Shown one piece after another: positions 5,207 through 12,276 of a DNA stretch of 16,237 nucleotides. Numbering within the stretch: position 1 is the first letter of the stretch; each line of letters starts with the position of its first letter. The translations under genes and the position numbers were made by a program. Source of the DNA: Candidatus Nomurabacteria bacterium (GTDB lineage Bacteria > Patescibacteriota > Saccharimonadia > Saccharimonadales > Saccharimonadaceae); assembly GCA_031278275.1 (NCBI GenBank), contig JAITKW010000047.1, positions 1-16,237 on the forward strand, written 5' to 3'. The notes under the pieces were generated by a model. The model was not told where the DNA came from. It did no database searches and saw only the letters and a list, made by a program, of their open reading frames with translations.

Positions 5207-7202
5207 TCGCGCCAAACAACTTCGTGACATTATCAACAACTATCGTTATCATTATCATGTTTTAGACGAGTCTATTATGAGCGAAGCAGCAGCGGACGCT
5301 TTGAAACACGAGCTAACGGAACTGGAAACCAAATATCCAAAACTCATCACGCCCGATTCTCCCACGCAAAGAGTCGCTGGGCAAGCTTTGAATAAGTTTG
5401 CCAAAGTCACCCATCGCAAGCGCATGATTTCTTTGAATGATGTATTTAATGACGCAGAAGTTTATAAATGGTGGGACAGAATATTCAAGGTTGGAACGAG
5501 CCAGCATTTTGGCAGTGATTTTCAAAGAGCTGATTTTTGGGTTGATGCCAAAATGGACGGATTGGCAATGTCGTTGCAATATGAAGATGGCATTTTGGCG
5601 CGAGCCGTTACGCGGGGCGATGGACTCACAGGCGAGGACGTGACGCAAAATATCAAAACCATTGAGTCAATTCCATTGAAATTGCAAAAAGACGCTATTT
5701 TCAGTCAAGGCTACACGGAAATACGTGGCGAAGTTATTATCAATAAAAAAGAGTTTGAAAAAATCAATCAAAATAGCGAAGTTAAATACGCTAATCCACG
5801 CAATCTTGCGGCTGGCACCATTCGCCAACTTGACCCGAAAATTGTCGCCAGTCGCAAATTAGAGTTTCATGCGTATGATTTATTGCGGGACAATCATGAC
5901 GAAGTGCCGACCAATGCTTTCGCATATCAAAAGTTGAAGAAATTGGGTTTTGCAATTAACCACGAGGCTCATTTGGAAAAAGATTTGAGTAGCGTACTCA
6001 AGTTCGCGCATGATTTTGAAAAAGCCAGAAATGATTTGCCATTCAATACGGACGGGTTGGTCATTAAAATCAATCAGCGCAAATGGTACGATGATTTGGG
6101 CGTTGTGGGGAAAGCTCCGCGCGGAGCGGTGGCGTTCAAATATCCCGCTGAAGAAGCCGTGAGCGTGGTGCGTGACATTGTGATTTCGCTCGGTCGTACT
6201 GGTGCGGCAACGCCAGTTGCGATTTTTAAACCGGTGTTAGTGGCTGGGTCTACCGTGCGACATGCTTCGTTGCACAACGCTGATGAAATTAGTCGCCTTG
6301 ACGTGCGTATTGGCGACACCGTAATTATTTATAAAGCTGGCGACATTATTCCACAAGTTCAAAAAGTTTTATTGGAACTTCGTCCGAAAAAAACTGTGCC
6401 GTTTGATTTTGAAAAAGCCTTGAAAAAGCAATATCCGGAACTTCATTTCAAGCGAACTGGCGAAGACGTGGTGTATCGTGCGCAAAACCTCAACTCCAAA
6501 CTGATTTTGGAACGTAGTGTGGAATATTATGCCAGCAAAACTGGTTTGGATATTGAGGGTTTGGGTGGAAGAAACGTCAAACTGCTGATAGAAAATGGCC
6601 TAATTAAACACATCGCGGATTTGTATTTATTGAAAAAAACCGACTTAATCAACTTGGAACGTTTCGGCGAATTATCCGCCAATAATTTGTTGTCCGCCAT
6701 TGAAAATTCAAAATATCCGCCGCTCGCGCGTTTTATCACAGCGCTTGGTATTCGTCACGTTGGCGCACAAACTGCTAGCGACATTGCACAACATTTTCAA
6801 GATTTTATAAGATTTGCGGAAAGTTCGGAAGAGGAATTATTGACCATTGACGGCATTGGCAAAATCGGCGCAGAGTCAATTGTTGCGTGGTTTGCGGACG
6901 AAGACAACGACAAGCTTTGGCAAAAATTATTTGAGCTTGGCGTGCAACCAATTTTCACGGACACCTCCAACCAAAAATTGGCAGGAATTAGTTTTGTAGT
7001 CACTGGCACCTTGGCGACCATGAGCCGTGACGAAGCGGAGAGCAAAATCCGCGAACTGGGTGGCGATTTCCACAAAATCGTCACCAAAAACACTACTTAT
7101 CTTGTGGCGGGAGCCAACGTTGGCAAATCCAAACTTGAAAAAGCTACCAAACTCGGCACAAAAATCCTCACCGAACCCGAGTTCCTAAAGCTAACAGCCT
7201 AA
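5181..7202 (+). CDS. ligA: NAD-dependent DNA ligase LigA, cysteine-free
   Basis: LigA seals nicks in replication and repair, using NAD+ to form a ligase-AMP intermediate. The order is standard across 673 residues: domain Ia (YHYHVLDE), adenylation Lys124 in KMDG, RGDGLTGEDVTQN (145-157), EIRGE (180-184), NPRNLAAGTIRQLD (205-218), DGLVIKIN (291-298) and AFKYPAE (318-324). An OB fold, helix-hairpin-helix repeats (about 480-590) and a BRCT domain (about 600-673) follow. The region that should hold the four zinc cysteines (about 411-448) has none, and neither does the rest of the protein. The start has AGGAG at 5168-5172, 8 nt upstream, inside the preceding gene. It ends convergent with the surface protein gene. 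Confidence 0.96.
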   Translation: MSLNPEIVNRAKQLRDIINNYRYHYHVLDESIMSEAAADALKHELTELETKYPKLITPDSPTQRVAGQALNKFAKVTHRKRMISLNDVFNDAEVYKWWDRIFKVGTSQHFGSDFQRADFWVDAKMDGLAMSLQYEDGILARAVTRGDGLTGEDVTQNIKTIESIPLKLQKDAIFSQGYTEIRGEVIINKKEFEKINQNSEVKYANPRNLAAGTIRQLDPKIVASRKLEFHAYDLLRDNHDEVPTNAFAYQKLKKLGFAINHEAHLEKDLSSVLKFAHDFEKARNDLPFNTDGLVIKINQRKWYDDLGVVGKAPRGAVAFKYPAEEAVSVVRDIVISLGRTGAATPVAIFKPVLVAGSTVRHASLHNADEISRLDVRIGDTVIIYKAGDIIPQVQKVLLELRPKKTVPFDFEKALKKQYPELHFKRTGEDVVYRAQNLNSKLILERSVEYYASKTGLDIEGLGGRNVKLLIENGLIKHIADLYLLKKTDLINLERFGELSANNLLSAIENSKYPPLARFITALGIRHVGAQTASDIAQHFQDFIRFAESSEEELLTIDGIGKIGAESIVAWFADEDNDKLWQKLFELGVQPIFTDTSNQKLAGISFVVTGTLATMSRDEAESKIRELGGDFHKIVTKNTTYLVAGANVGKSKLEKATKLGTKILTEPEFLKLTA

Positions 7203-7248
7203 AACCCGCACTGCATTTTCAAAAAACAACTTTTCCCATTTGCTGCAC

Positions 7249-10200
7249 CTATTTGTTGGCGACACAACGTATTGCGTTACCAGAAGCTGACCTACTTGCA
7301 CTGGTGCCAGCGACATCATTATTCAAACCCACACCGCTTGTGCTATAACCGAAAGTGCGACGAAAGCCGTCGCCAAGCTCCGTCGCCGCAGTAGATGACC
7401 AATAAGCTGCACCCTGACCTACCTGGATTATACCCAACGAAAAGAGTGCATCCACTGTGTTGAAATAGCCAGAATAAACGCCTTTCCATAAACTGCCAGT
7501 GCCAACAAGGGCAGTAAACCTACCAGTCTTAGAGGTACCTAAACTTTGATATAATGCATGAAAATCGTTGTTTGTAGTATTAGCTTGACCATTACTGCCA
7601 GTCGGCAAGCTCCAACCGGTAGGGCAAATAGTAGCGGCTGTGACGGCAGGCCAGTTATATAGAAAACCGCATTCCGTGTAATTGATTTGATTAGCGCTCA
7701 TGCGATAGGAAGGACTAGGGCAAGCAACACCGTCGCCGCTAACACCGCCATCATGAACCGTGCTATCAGCGTGCGGGTCAGTGTAATACGGAACTGTCGT
7801 GGTACTACTCCAAGCACCAGCCCCCGTATAATGATTGCCCTGAGCATACGCCAAGTTCGTAATCATCCAACATCTATTATCAGGCATTTTAGCAATCGCA
7901 TAATAACGATTATCGCGGGAGTCTTTAACAAAAGAAATTGCCTCAGTATTTGTGCCATCAAAAAGGGTAGCAGCCGTGCATTTGGCGGGCGAGATGTCTT
8001 GCATACGACTGTTATCAGGCAAGATTTTAGTCACAGACGGCCCATCATCATCACCATCATCATCACCATCACCATCACCATCACCATCATCACCATACTT
8101 AATGGGCGCCTTGTCGCTTCCGCCAATCGTTTCAATAATAATATAATATTCGCCGTCATTGCCTTCCGGTAAAATGCATGTAACTGTATATTTTCCAGAA
8201 CTTGGCGTATCTGGCGTAATAATCACATTAGCGCAAATTTCGCCATCGTCGCGAGTTTCGTCACCGTCCATATCAACATAAATCACATCAATTGGGTCAA
8301 GATTATCTCCAATAATCGTAATCGTACCTCCTCCTTGCACAGTTTTGTCATCTTCATCCTCTGGATTTGGAATGACAGAGTCAATTTCGGGCGGTGCGAT
8401 ATAAGTAAATCCGTTAGACAAAGTATCATTTCCGTGGATAGTGGAAACTTTCACGTCAACCGCACCAGCAGCGTGCGCAGGCGTAACACAGGTAATGGTT
8501 GTCGCAGTAACAGATCGCACCTCGCAAGAACTTCCGTCTAAGGTTACAGTGATGGCAGTAGTGAAATTAGTTCCATTAATCGTGACTACCGTACCACCAG
8601 CCGTAGGACCTTTGTTGGGGTTGATGCTAGTAATCCTGGGGGCTTTGTTAATCCACGTAATTTCAATGTCAACCGTCACTGGATTACCCGCAAGGTCATG
8701 GAAAGTAACTTCTTCAATAGTATTGGCAGGATAAGTTTTTTGGTAAGTGTTATCACCAATTCCTACCCAACCGCTTGGTAGCGGCCCCAAAGGCTCATTT
8801 GATACAACCGTAGCTACTACGTCCAAATTAGTTTCCGTTGGCCCGGGCGGAGTGTAGCTTAAATCAAGCTCGGGAGGTGTTTTATCAATATTATCAACCG
8901 TAACATCAACATACGAACAGCGCCGATCATCGCCACTGCTGCCTTCAAGGCAAATCTTCACCTGCTCTGTGCCGTCAGTGTTGTCGGTATAAATCTTTTC
9001 ATAAGTTATGTCGTCAATCTTTGTCCAACCATCTGGCGTGTCAATCGGTTTGTTAGTAATAATCCTGACGGTAACGTCTTGGTTGGTGGGCTCATTTGTG
9101 GAGTACCTGGCTTCACCCTCCGGAGCAGTACCGTCCGTAACATTAATAATTCTCGTTTGGGAAGTCGCTCTATTGCCAGAACTGTCTTGGACATCATAAG
9201 TAATTGAATAGGCGCCAATAGTCGTATGGTCAAAATCCGGACTGCTTTTATAAGTGACGCTGCTCGTCAAATCGCCATCATAATTATCTACAGCAGACAC
9301 GCCGTCCATTAAATCAATTTCGTCATGCTGCATAATATAAACCGTGGTGGGGTCAACAGTAATAACTGGTGGGATCGTGTCTCGCACAATAACTGTGCGC
9401 TCTTTGGTGGCGCTGTTTCCTGCCACATCTGTTGCGTAATAGACAATAGTATAAGTGCCGAGTTGGTTCACATCAAGATTGCTACTCAAAACTACCACGT
9501 CAACAATACCGTCAAGGTCGTCTATGGCGTTAGCGCCAAGGTCGCGGTATGGTGTGCCAACTTCATGATAAATCACATCAGCACCGTTTATCACGATGGT
9601 CGGCGGCACATTGTCTTCGTAAAAGGCTTGATAAAATATTTTCACGACATAATCGCCAGCTGGTAAATTACTGACGATATCCAATTTGATGGAGAAATCA
9701 AGATTGATAAGATTTGATGTTATGCTGCCATTATGGTTCGCATAAATACTTTGAGAGATTGGGGTGAGATTGATTTGGGAGTTTCCGCCGTTAATGTTAA
9801 TCAGAGATGCTGTAATCTGGCTGCCAACCTCTGGACTGGTCGGCGTAATCAGTTGAGCGGTCACATAATGAGACCTAACGAGGTCGTTTTTGAGCATAAT
9901 GGCAAAGGGGGCACTGGCAGACAATGTGAGCGATTTATCAATCGTGACATCAATCACATCATCGCGAGCGTTGATAATCAAATTGGCAGCACTGGCGATG
10001 AACGGGACAACAGATACAGCCAAAGCCACTGAAAAGAGCAAAGTGAAAAATGTTTTAGTAGCGCTTGTAGCCGAGGGGGGGCAATTAGATGAATAAGAAA
10101 GACGTTTTTTTGAAAAAAAAGCGAACAACTTAATTATAATAAACACACCAACAATGGCGAAGACGAGAGAAATTATGAGGGCTAGGCGGTTTGTGGACAA

Positions 10201-10305
10201 AAAATCAATCACTCCGCCAAACACCCCAGTGTTTGGAATATCAAGCGCCCCTTCATCAAGTTCTCCGCTGCGAACATGAAGATTAATTAACTGACTGGTA
10301 TCCAT
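7249..10305 (-). CDS. Large surface protein with Ig-like, IPT/TIG and FISUMP domains
   Basis: This 1018-residue protein is built for the cell surface. Residues 23-27 read IPNTG; then come a helix (about 39-63) and KKR (66-68), like a sortase sorting signal but at the N-terminus. A second hydrophobic stretch (84-107, ending in ASA-A) looks like a signal peptide. Next are a beta-rich region (108-230), two DUF5011/HYR-type Ig-like repeats (about 233-308 and 311-390), two related repeats with a PxGW...Y-K-Y pattern (about 395-473 and 480-552) and two IPT/TIG domains (about 555-636 and 638-735). A Gly/Asp linker (738-755) leads to a Cys-containing FISUMP-type C-terminal domain (about 769-1018: MQDISPAKC, RCWMITNLAY, ICPTGWSLPT, YWSS). 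Adhesion or host contact is an inference. AAAGGA (10311-10316) precedes the ATG. Confidence 0.88.
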   Translation of the reverse strand: MDTSQLINLHVRSGELDEGALDIPNTGVFGGVIDFLSTNRLALIISLVFAIVGVFIIIKLFAFFSKKRLSYSSNCPPSATSATKTFFTLLFSVALAVSVVPFIASAANLIINARDDVIDVTIDKSLTLSASAPFAIMLKNDLVRSHYVTAQLITPTSPEVGSQITASLININGGNSQINLTPISQSIYANHNGSITSNLINLDFSIKLDIVSNLPAGDYVVKIFYQAFYEDNVPPTIVINGADVIYHEVGTPYRDLGANAIDDLDGIVDVVVLSSNLDVNQLGTYTIVYYATDVAGNSATKERTVIVRDTIPPVITVDPTTVYIMQHDEIDLMDGVSAVDNYDGDLTSSVTYKSSPDFDHTTIGAYSITYDVQDSSGNRATSQTRIINVTDGTAPEGEARYSTNEPTNQDVTVRIITNKPIDTPDGWTKIDDITYEKIYTDNTDGTEQVKICLEGSSGDDRRCSYVDVTVDNIDKTPPELDLSYTPPGPTETNLDVVATVVSNEPLGPLPSGWVGIGDNTYQKTYPANTIEEVTFHDLAGNPVTVDIEITWINKAPRITSINPNKGPTAGGTVVTINGTNFTTAITVTLDGSSCEVRSVTATTITCVTPAHAAGAVDVKVSTIHGNDTLSNGFTYIAPPEIDSVIPNPEDEDDKTVQGGGTITIIGDNLDPIDVIYVDMDGDETRDDGEICANVIITPDTPSSGKYTVTCILPEGNDGEYYIIIETIGGSDKAPIKYGDDGDGDGDGDDDGDDDGPSVTKILPDNSRMQDISPAKCTAATLFDGTNTEAISFVKDSRDNRYYAIAKMPDNRCWMITNLAYAQGNHYTGAGAWSSTTTVPYYTDPHADSTVHDGGVSGDGVACPSPSYRMSANQINYTECGFLYNWPAVTAATICPTGWSLPTGSNGQANTTNNDFHALYQSLGTSKTGRFTALVGTGSLWKGVYSGYFNTVDALFSLGIIQVGQGAAYWSSTAATELGDGFRRTFGYSTSGVGLNNDVAGTSASRSASGNAIRCVANK
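8043..8094 (-). repeat. Gly/Asp-coding microsatellite in the surface protein
   Basis: The plus strand is a run of ATC and ACC triplets, read on the minus strand as Gly-Asp and Gly-Asp-Asp units (residues about 738-755). It forms a polar, acidic linker between the second IPT/TIG domain and the FISUMP domain and may bind calcium. Slippage by whole triplets would change linker length without breaking the frame. Confidence 0.85.
10075..10120 (-). repeat. Cluster of homopolymer tracts in the surface protein 5' region
   Basis: G7 (10075-10081), T7 (10105-10111) and A8 (10113-10120) on the plus strand fall within 46 bp of coding sequence. They lie between the first membrane helix and the second signal-like helix (residues about 62-77). 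Such tracts are prone to slippage and could switch the downstream protein on or off, or mark a sequencing error. Confidence 0.7.
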
Positions 10306-10310
10306 AGCAA

Positions 10311-10316
10311 TCCTTT
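10311..10316 (-). promoter_or_regulatory. Ribosome binding site of the surface protein gene
   Basis: AAAGGA on the minus strand, about 5 nt before the ATG at 10305, supports this start and therefore the unusual N-terminal IPNTG segment. Confidence 0.65.
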
Positions 10317-10328
10317 CTTTAGCTGTTT

Positions 10329-10357
10329 TTTATCTCGTTCTCGCTTAGATACCACAA
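10329..10357 (-). promoter_or_regulatory. Possible promoter of the surface protein gene
   Basis: Read on the minus strand: TTGTGG (10352-10357), 17-bp spacer, GATAAA (10329-10334). The match is moderate. The -35 overlaps the first copy of the 10-bp direct repeat. Confidence 0.35.
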
Positions 10358-10387
10358 CATTACTCTACATTAGGTAGGATACCACAA
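10348..10387. repeat. 10-bp direct repeats, 30-bp period
   Basis: GATACCACAA occurs at 10348-10357 and 10378-10387. Identical copies about three helical turns apart in a divergent promoter region suggest a regulator bound twice on the same DNA face. No known operator is recognised. Confidence 0.6.
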
Positions 10388-10402
10388 ACGTTCTAGAAAG
10401 CG

Positions 10403-10438
10403 CAAGCGTTTTTTGTAATTTATCTGCCAAAACGCTTG
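10403..10438. repeat. Perfect 10-bp inverted repeat in the divergent promoter region
   Basis: CAAGCGTTTT (10403-10412) and AAAACGCTTG (10429-10438) are separated by 16 nt. The right arm overlaps the -35 of the ABC exporter promoter, so it may be an operator. As RNA it would also fold, but no gene ends here, so a terminator is unlikely. Confidence 0.6.
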
Positions 10439-10464
10439 TTTAGCGGGGGTATCTATTGTATGAT
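10436..10464 (+). promoter_or_regulatory. Promoter of the ABC exporter-uvrC unit
   Basis: TTGTTT (10436-10441), 17-bp spacer, TATGAT (10459-10464). The predicted transcription start, about 10471, coincides with the GTG start codon of the exporter. Confidence 0.6.
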
Positions 10465-10470
10465 AGTTTG

Positions 10471-12276
10471 GTGAAAGATAGGTCAAAGCACGCATCAATC
10501 AAAAAACGCACGTTGGCGTTTTTTTGGCATGAGTTGAAACAGCATAAGATTTTGATGGTGACCATGATTGTTTGCGCAATTTTGAATGTCTTTGTGATGA
10601 ACTCTGCCACGCCGTTCTTTTTGGCGAAAATCATTGATAAATTGACGCTTGGCGATTATCACGTGGAAACGATATTGGCTGATTTTGCCCCGCTAATTGC
10701 ACTTTTTATTGGCATGATATTTTTGGGTGAGATTATTTTTGTTCGTTTGGTAGTTTGGACTTTATGGAAACTGGAAGTTATTAGTGTCTATGAACTGAAC
10801 CGTAAATCTTTCGACACGCTGTCGGAACAATCCATGCAATTCCACAACAATCGCTTTTCCGGCTCGCTGGTTAGCCAAGTCAACAAGTTCTCCAGTGCGT
10901 TTGAGCGGCTGATTGATCTTACAATTTTTGATATTATCCCGCTGGCTTTTACGGTGTCGTTCACGCTGCTGATTTTGGGATTTATCATGCCACTTTATGC
11001 GCTCGGTCTTTTTGTGTTCATTTTAATTTATGTGGCTGTTGCCGTTTATGCTTATAAAAAAATTGCGCTATTGAACGCCAAATTGGCTTCCGCTGAAACC
11101 AAGCAAAGCGGGCAACTTGCTGATAGCGCGTCCAATATCATGGCAATCAAAAGTTACGCCAACGAGGCACACGAAAAAAAACGGTTTGACGGTTTTTTGC
11201 AGCGGACAGCAAACGCCAATCTTGCAATTTTGCGTGCGGTTAATATTCGCGATTTGGGTTTTGGCGTGGTTACGACTTTAATTTCAGCTTTGCTGATTAT
11301 TTTCATAGTGGGTGGCGGGCAATGGTTTGGCTTGTCAATTGGCACGGTGGTTTTGCTTTATACTTATACATCAACCATACTTGGGTTGTTATGGGGCTTT
11401 AATCACATCTTGCGCAACCTCAATAGCGTATTCGGTGACGCTCATGACATGACTCAGATTTTAGACGAAGAAATGACTGTCAAAGACGACCCAAATGCCA
11501 CAAAATTATTGGTGGAAAAAGGCGAAGTGGAGTTTGCAAATATTTCTTTCATGCACGAAAGCGCCAAAGAAACAATTTTTCAAAACTTTTCTTTGAAAAT
11601 CAAGGCGGGGGAAAAAATTGGGCTGGTTGGAGTTTCCGGCTCTGGCAAAACTACGCTAACCAAATTATTGTTGCGCTTTGCGGACGTGGACAGCGGCGCA
11701 ATTTTGATTGACAACCAAAATATTTCCGAAGTTACCCAAGATTCTTTGCGTGAAAATATCGCCTATGTTCCGCAAGAATCCACGCTTTTTCACCGTTCTT
11801 TGCGCGAAAACATTGCTTATGGTAAACAGCAAGCGACCGATGAGGAGATTATTACAGCTGCAGAAAAAGCCAATGCGTGGGAGTTCATCAAAGATTTGCC
11901 AAACGGGCTGGACACTTTAACTGGCGAACGTGGTGTCAAACTTTCCGGCGGGCAAAGGCAGCGCGTTAACATCGCCCGCGCCATTTTGAAAGATGCGCCG
12001 ATTTTGGTTTTGGACGAAGCCACTTCAGCCTTGGATTCCGAAAGTGAAAGTTTAATCCAAGAAGCTCTGAAAAAATTGATGAAAGGGCGCACTTCACTCG
12101 TCATTGCGCACCGCCTGTCAACGGTCGCCGCGCTGGACAGAATTATCGTTTTGGAAAATGGTAAAATTGTGGAAGAGGGCTCACATAAAGAATTATTAAA
12201 ACAAAATGGCACTTATGCCGAGCTTTGGAATCGCCAAACCGGAGGATATTTGAATGAATCAGAGCTTGCAACATAA
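10471..12276 (+). CDS. ABC exporter, fused membrane and ATPase domains
   Basis: This half-transporter of about 601 residues should work as a homodimer that exports lipids, peptides or drugs. The MsbA/ABCB-like build does not fix the substrate. About six helices fill residues 27-315 and the ATPase follows. In numbering from GTG 10471: Walker A GVSGSGKTT (387-395), Q-loop YVPQ (432-435), signature LSGGQRQR (491-498), Walker B ILVLDE (511-516), D-loop SALD and H-loop His547 in AHRLSTV. All catalytic residues are present. GTG 10471 is preferred over TTG 10456, because the latter overlaps the -10. No Shine-Dalgarno is seen. Its end overlaps uvrC by 23 nt. Confidence 0.93.
   Translation: MKDRSKHASIKKRTLAFFWHELKQHKILMVTMIVCAILNVFVMNSATPFFLAKIIDKLTLGDYHVETILADFAPLIALFIGMIFLGEIIFVRLVVWTLWKLEVISVYELNRKSFDTLSEQSMQFHNNRFSGSLVSQVNKFSSAFERLIDLTIFDIIPLAFTVSFTLLILGFIMPLYALGLFVFILIYVAVAVYAYKKIALLNAKLASAETKQSGQLADSASNIMAIKSYANEAHEKKRFDGFLQRTANANLAILRAVNIRDLGFGVVTTLISALLIIFIVGGGQWFGLSIGTVVLLYTYTSTILGLLWGFNHILRNLNSVFGDAHDMTQILDEEMTVKDDPNATKLLVEKGEVEFANISFMHESAKETIFQNFSLKIKAGEKIGLVGVSGSGKTTLTKLLLRFADVDSGAILIDNQNISEVTQDSLRENIAYVPQESTLFHRSLRENIAYGKQQATDEEIITAAEKANAWEFIKDLPNGLDTLTGERGVKLSGGQRQRVNIARAILKDAPILVLDEATSALDSESESLIQEALKKLMKGRTSLVIAHRLSTVAALDRIIVLENGKIVEEGSHKELLKQNGTYAELWNRQTGGYLNESELAT

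Noticed and set aside
6411..6524. Frameshift explaining the missing LigA zinc finger
   Set aside because: The frame is continuous, and conserved sequence flanks the region on both sides at the expected distance, so the cysteines are substituted rather than displaced.
7203..7248. Bidirectional terminator between ligA and the surface protein gene
   Set aside because: The 46-bp gap shows no inverted repeat with a T-tract on either strand.
8041..8096. CRISPR-like or tandem-repeat array
   Set aside because: The repeat unit is a 3-base codon pattern without spacers. It is the Gly/Asp-coding stretch of the minus-strand surface protein.
7687..8172. Plus-strand open frame with long Ile/Thr runs
   Set aside because: It lies wholly inside the minus-strand surface protein gene, its composition reflects the reversed Gly/Asp repeat, and it has no recognisable domain or ribosome binding site.
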